Shown here: positions 59,700 through 64,000 of the stretch, one piece after another
How positions within the stretch are numbered: the stretch's first letter is position 1
Layout: each line of letters begins with the position of its first letter
NCBI GenBank assembly: GCA_002914845.1
Contig: JXTC01000089.1
Span: forward strand, 711,859 to 775,858
Length of the DNA: 64,000 bases
Direction: 5' to 3'
Source of the DNA: Trema orientale
Taxonomy: Eukaryota > Streptophyta > Magnoliopsida > Rosales > Cannabaceae
Translations under genes and position numbers: made by a program
The notes under the pieces: model-generated
Database searches by the model: none
The model's input: only the letters and a program-made list of their open reading frames with translations
Told to the model about the DNA's origin: nothing

Positions 59700-59730
<31 letters not shown>

Positions 59731-59902
59731 CAGGCTAGCCTAATACATTAGAGCAGAGTCCGTAACCATTCATAACCGTCTTTTGTTCTTCAAAACTATA
59801 AAAGCCCGTAAGCCTGGGCGGATTGGTTCTGCAAAACCAAGACTAGAGAGAGAAAAAGAAAGAGAGAGAGAGAGAGAGAGAGTGTGTGTGTGTGTGTGAA
59901 AA
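59637..59902 (+). promoter_or_regulatory. Sucrose-phosphate synthase core promoter and 5' UTR
   Basis: A G-box CACGTG is at 59640-59645, a (GA)n tract at 59699-59723 followed by eight G, and a good TATA box CTATAAAAG at 59796-59804. Transcription should start near 59830. The leader ends in a compound microsatellite, (AG)n at about 59859-59882 and (TG)n at 59882-59898, only four bases before the ATG. Such GA/CT leaders are common in plants; the immediate GT run next to the start is unusual. Confidence 0.65.
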
Positions 59903-62900
59903 ATGGCGGGAAATGATTGGGTAAATAGCTACTTGGAGGCGATTCTAGACGTTGGACCAGGTCTGGACGACGCCAAATCGTCTCTGCTTCTCAGAGAGAG
60001 AGGTCGTTTCAGCCCCACGCGCTACTTCGTCGAGGAGGTCATCACTGGTTTCGATGAGACCGATCTCCATCGCTCCTGGGTTCGAGTACGCCTCTTTCCA
60101 TTCCATCCCCTATTTTTTTTTTTTTTCTATAAATTTTGTTCTTAAATTCGTTGCATTTGATTTCATGTATATCAGTGGTGTCTCCTGTTATTTTGTTTGT
60201 TTATTTATTTTTATTTTAAATAAAGGCTGCGGCGACGAGGAGTCCGCAAGAGAGGAACACCAGGTTGGAGAACATGTGTTGGAGGATCTGGAATTTGGCT
60301 CGCAAAAAGAAGCAGGTCATTCTTTCATATATACGTGTGTATGTGTGTGTGTATATCTATATATGTATATGTACATACATATGTTTATATTAGTATTTTC
60401 GTTCTTATATGTTATAGTTTCTATAAAGATGTGAACTTTGGTTTAGTTTTGAACTGAGAGCGATCATGATGGTTCATCATTTGAGCTTGGTCAAGCTCGT
60501 GCTCACACTAACATTGCATCTGAAAATCATATTTTGGAGTTTGTGGCTGATAAATTGCTGAATTTTTGGAACATAAGAAGGAAAAGATTTTATTTATTTA
60601 TTTATTTATTTTTTAAAATTTTTTCTCTGCTCATGATTTTAAATTTCTCATTCCAACAATTACATTATCAGCATTAGATTAGAAGAAAAAACAGTTTTTG
60701 GCTTTTTAGGATAGTTGAAATGAGATTATTTCTGGCTGCTCTGCATTATCATCATTCATATTTGGGCCTTTTTCTTTTGATGTGCATATTAGATCAAGTG
60801 CAGTTACATTTTTTTTTTTAAAAAATAAATGATTACAAGTAAGAATTTCTTAACTTTTCTACTATTTTGAAGTTAAAAAGTTTCTGTTTTTTGTATTTGC
60901 TTTTGCCAGCTTGAGGGAGAGGAAGCTCAGCGTACAGCAAAACGTCGTCTTGAACGGGAAAGGGGCCGCAGAGAAGCAACAGCTGATATGTCAGAAGACT
61001 TATCAGAAGGAGAGAAAGGGGATACAGTCAGTGATATTTCGGCCCATGGTGATAGCATTAAAGGAGGAAAAATGCCAAGAATTGGTTCCATTGATGTCAT
61101 GGAAAACTTGGCTAATCAGCTCAAGGAGAAGAAGCTCTACATAGTGTTAATAAGGCATGGACAAAACCCTCTCTAACCATAATTACATGACATAATTTCT
61201 TTTTTTCAATAACATAAGATAAAGTTAGTAAAGACCTCAATCATGCATGGTGGTGTCTTAGTTCTTCTTAACAATCTTCGTGCAGTCTTCATGGCTTGAT
61301 ACGTGGCGAGAACATGGAACTTGGTCGTGATTCTGATACAGGAGGCCAGGTAACTTTTGGCTGTAAGATCTTTTCCCTGTTCTTCTTTTATCTGGTTCTG
61401 CATTTTGTTAATAATCATTCTTGACATTTATCCTACTGTATAATAACTTCCCTACTATGTATTTGGTTGAAATTTCTATTGTTATCAGGTTAAGTATGTA
61501 GTAGAACTTGCCAGGGCCTTAGGTATGATGCCAGGCGTTTATCGAGTTGATTTACTTACAAGACAAGTATCAGCTCCTGATGTAGATTGGACTTATGGTG
61601 AACCCACAGAAATGCTGAATCCAACGACTTCTGAGAATGCAACACATGAGCTTGGTGAGAGTAGTGGGGCTTACATAATTCGGATACCATTTGGCCCGAA
61701 AGATAAATATATAGCGAAAGAACTTCTTTGGCCTCATATACCTGAATTTGTGGACCGTGCACTCAATCACATTATGCAAATGTCCAGAGTTCTGGGTGAG
61801 CAAATTGGTGGCGGGCAACCGGTTTGGCCTATAGCAATTCATGGACATTATGCAGATGCAGGTGACTCTGCTGCTCTTCTGTCCGGAGCTCTGAATGTGC
61901 CAATGCTTTTTACTGGTCACTCACTTGGAAGAGATAAGCTTGAACAAATATTAAAGCAAGGACGTCAATCAAAAGAAGAAATAAATTCGACATACAAAAT
62001 AATGCGTCGGATTGAAGCTGAGGAGCTATCCCTTGATGCCTCTGAAATTGTTATCACCAGCACTAGACAGGAGATAGAAGAGCAATGGCGCTTGTATGAT
62101 GGCTTTGATCCAATACTAGAACGCAAGTTGAGAGCAAGAATCAAAAGGGGTGTTAGCTGTCATGGTAGATTCATGCCTCGCATGATTGTAAGTACTAAGA
62201 TACATCTCCAGGTTCTTTGTTTTATATCCTGTTTCATATTTCCAGAAACAGAAAAGAAAAAATAGAGAGCATAATTTAATATATTGAATGTGAGATTTCC
62301 TAGTTTACTGACTTTGGATTTCTCTAATTCCCTTTTCCTATTTGTCTTTCAAATTAGGTAATTCCTCCTGGAATGGAATTTCATCACATTGTTCCTCATG
62401 AAGGTGATGTGGATGGTGAAATGGAAAGAAATGAAGATAATCCTGCATTCCCTGATCCGCCAATTTGGTCAGAGGTTATTTACTATAGTTTCCATTCTAT
62501 TGTCTTTCTATAATATCGCCATATATTTTATAAATGTTTACGAAAACTAATAATCCTGCATACTCTTTTACATCAGTGGTGTATTATGGTAATGTTTTAC
62601 AAAAAATTCCAATTGGCAGATTATGCGTTTCTTTTCCAATCCACGCAAGCCTATGATACTTGCACTTGCAAGGCCAGATCCTAAAAAGAATATTACGACT
62701 CTAGTCAAAGCATTTGGAGAGTGTCGCCCACTGAGAGAGCTCGCTAACCTTGTATGTATTGTTTCACCTATGTGGTGTGCAGATTTTAGAATTGTTTTCC
62801 AATTATGTAATCTTTTTTATATACAACATATCTTACATATAGGTTCCTGGTAATTTCACTTCTTTTCTGTTGATTCAGACACTAATAATGGGAAACCGCG

Positions 62901-64000
62901 ACAATATCGACGAAATGTCTGGCACAAATGCCTCTGTGCTTCTTTCAATTCTTAAGCTGATTGACAAATACGATCTATATGGTCAAGTTGCATATCCTAA
63001 ACATCATAAGCAGTCTGATGTCCCTGAAATCTATCGTCTAGCAGCAAAAACAAAGGTATATATGTGATACAACGAAAGGTAGTTTCATGAATCTGGCCTT
63101 CACCGGGTCCTTTTAGTTCAATTCTTTTATCTTGCACATATGCTTTTGACCTGGTTTGAATGTCTGTTATTTCGTAGGGTGTTTTCATCAATCCAGCTTT
63201 CATCGAGCCGTTTGGGCTAACTTTAATCGAGGTGCTTGTCTCTTTCTTTCATTGGCAGACTAAGTTTCAGATATTTGAGTTATGTGAAGTTCAACATGAG
63301 CCCTTTTTTCTCCTTTTTTGTTTTTAACAGGCAGCAGCTCATGGTTTACCTACTGTTGCCACCAAAAATGGGGGTCCTGTGGATATTCTTCGGGTGCGCC
63401 ATTCTGCAGATCTCTTTTTCGGATGTATAATATCATGTTTCTTGGCAGCTTATTATTGCTTTGAATTTATGACAGGTTCTTGACAATGGTCTACTGGTTG
63501 ATCCCCATGATCAGCAAGCCATTGCTGATGCCCTGCTGAAGCTTGTTTCAGATAAGCATCTCTGGGCACGATGTAGGCAGAATGGCCTTAAAAATATTCA
63601 CCTTTTCTCATGGCCGGAGCATTGTAAGATATACTTATCTCGAATTGCCAGTTGCAAACAAAGACAGCCTCAGTGGCAAAGGAGTGATGCTGAAAATGAC
63701 AATATACGATCAGATTCACCCAGTGATTCCTTGAGAGATATACAAGACCTCTCTCTCAACCTGAAGCTTTCACTGGATGGTGAGAAAAATGAAGTGGGCG
63801 GATCGATTGATAATGCGTTAGATTCTGAAGAGAATGAATCGGATGGAAAGAACAGGATAGAGAATGCTGTTTTGACTTTGTCGAAGGGCATCTTAGGTGG
63901 CACCCAAAAGTCTTCATCCGTAGAGAAAGAAGATAAATTTCCAGCATTCAGGAGGAGGAAGTGTATTTTCGTAATTGCTGCGGATTGTGATACAACCTCG
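59903..64000 (+). CDS. SPS: Sucrose-phosphate synthase, family A (truncated by window edge)
   Basis: Makes sucrose-6-phosphate from UDP-glucose and fructose-6-phosphate in the cytosol. Eleven exons lie in the window: 59903-60085, 60226-60315, 60910-61154, 61286-61349, 61489-62187, 62358-62474, 62620-62751, 62879-63055, 63178-63231, 63331-63393, 63476 to the edge; 783 residues of about 1050. The N-terminus [20 protein letters not shown] and [12 protein letters not shown] are family-A marks. The GT-B core shows [92 protein letters not shown] and [20 protein letters not shown]. Regulatory serines are conserved: S151 (RIGSIDV, the light/dark site Ser158 of spinach) and S417 (RGVSCHGRF, the osmotic-stress site Ser424). 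The last exon enters the SPP-like C-terminal domain ([11 protein letters not shown]). Intron 3 uses a GC donor. Gene order suggests the SPS2F (At5g11110) type. Confidence 0.95.
61155..61285 (+). other. GC-AG intron in sucrose-phosphate synthase
   Basis: Exon 3 must end ...GTGTTAATAAG to join AG|T CTT CAT GGC (S-L-H-G). The next bases are GCATGG, so the donor is GC rather than GT; the acceptor is TGCAG. No GT donor nearby gives the conserved LYIVLISLHGL sequence. Confidence 0.8.

Noticed and set aside
1..64000. Search for tRNA, rRNA and CRISPR-like arrays
   Set aside because: No cloverleaf-type sequence, rRNA segment or spaced identical repeats were recognised by eye; the tandem repeats found have no unique spacers.

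Overview
The window is nuclear DNA of a flowering plant, a eudicot and probably a woody one (perhaps Rosales, low confidence). The evidence is intron-rich genes with GT-AG borders, plant-specific families (TPD1-like, HPGT, purple acid phosphatase 26, plant synaptotagmin, sucrose-phosphate synthase), AT-rich spacers, and many small inverted-repeat elements, LTR debris and microsatellites. All exon borders were read by eye from reading-frame continuity and splice sites, without transcripts. No rRNA, tRNA, CRISPR array, origin or operon was seen.

Left third (1-24.6 kb). A broken Ty1/copia integrase fragment opens the window. It is followed by two tandem genes for small secreted TPD1-like cysteine-rich proteins (1075-1838 and 3143-3654). 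A repeat-rich spacer holds a three-copy TIR element cluster and a 0.38 kb tandem duplication. Then comes an organellar cysteinyl-tRNA synthetase (6383-9868, + strand), whose assembled sequence has a single N exactly where about 45 residues, including the HHENE and KMSKS motifs, should lie. Three minus-strand genes follow: hydroxyproline O-galactosyltransferase (10451-14713), EMC7 (15848-18347) and an SLC35F5-type EamA transporter (20984-24558). Three of these steps concern the secretory pathway: membrane-protein insertion in the ER (EMC7), arabinogalactan-protein glycosylation (HPGT) and small secreted cysteine-rich ligands (TPD1-like). From memory, the order TPD1-like, HPGT, EMC7, EamA matches a stretch of Arabidopsis chromosome 4.

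Middle (24.6-49 kb). A 158-residue ORF (26900-27376, - strand) carries the two CDC48-binding-type boxes of the UFD1 C-terminus but no UFD1 barrel; it is the most unusual coding object here. Next to it is an ARM-repeat gene broken by a one-base frameshift. The region from 29 to 39 kb is transposon territory: several fold-back elements, a possible 4.75 kb hAT-like element, and inside it a 74-bp tandem array split by a solo LTR with a perfect 5-bp target duplication. PAP26 (39409-42740, + strand) follows, then more repeats and a decayed FAR1-related (Mutator-derived) gene flanked by direct repeats.

Right (49-64 kb). A plant synaptotagmin of the SYT4/SYT5 type (49311-53663, - strand) and a family-A sucrose-phosphate synthase (from 59903 to the window edge, + strand) are divergent, with a 6.2 kb spacer holding a triple CACGTG cluster and fold-back repeats. 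From memory, SYT4 and an SPS gene are also neighbours in Arabidopsis, so this looks like a second conserved gene block. I see no previously undescribed multi-gene system. The items most worth checking are the UFD1-tail ORF, the hidden gap in the tRNA synthetase, two odd splice junctions, and the repeat families.
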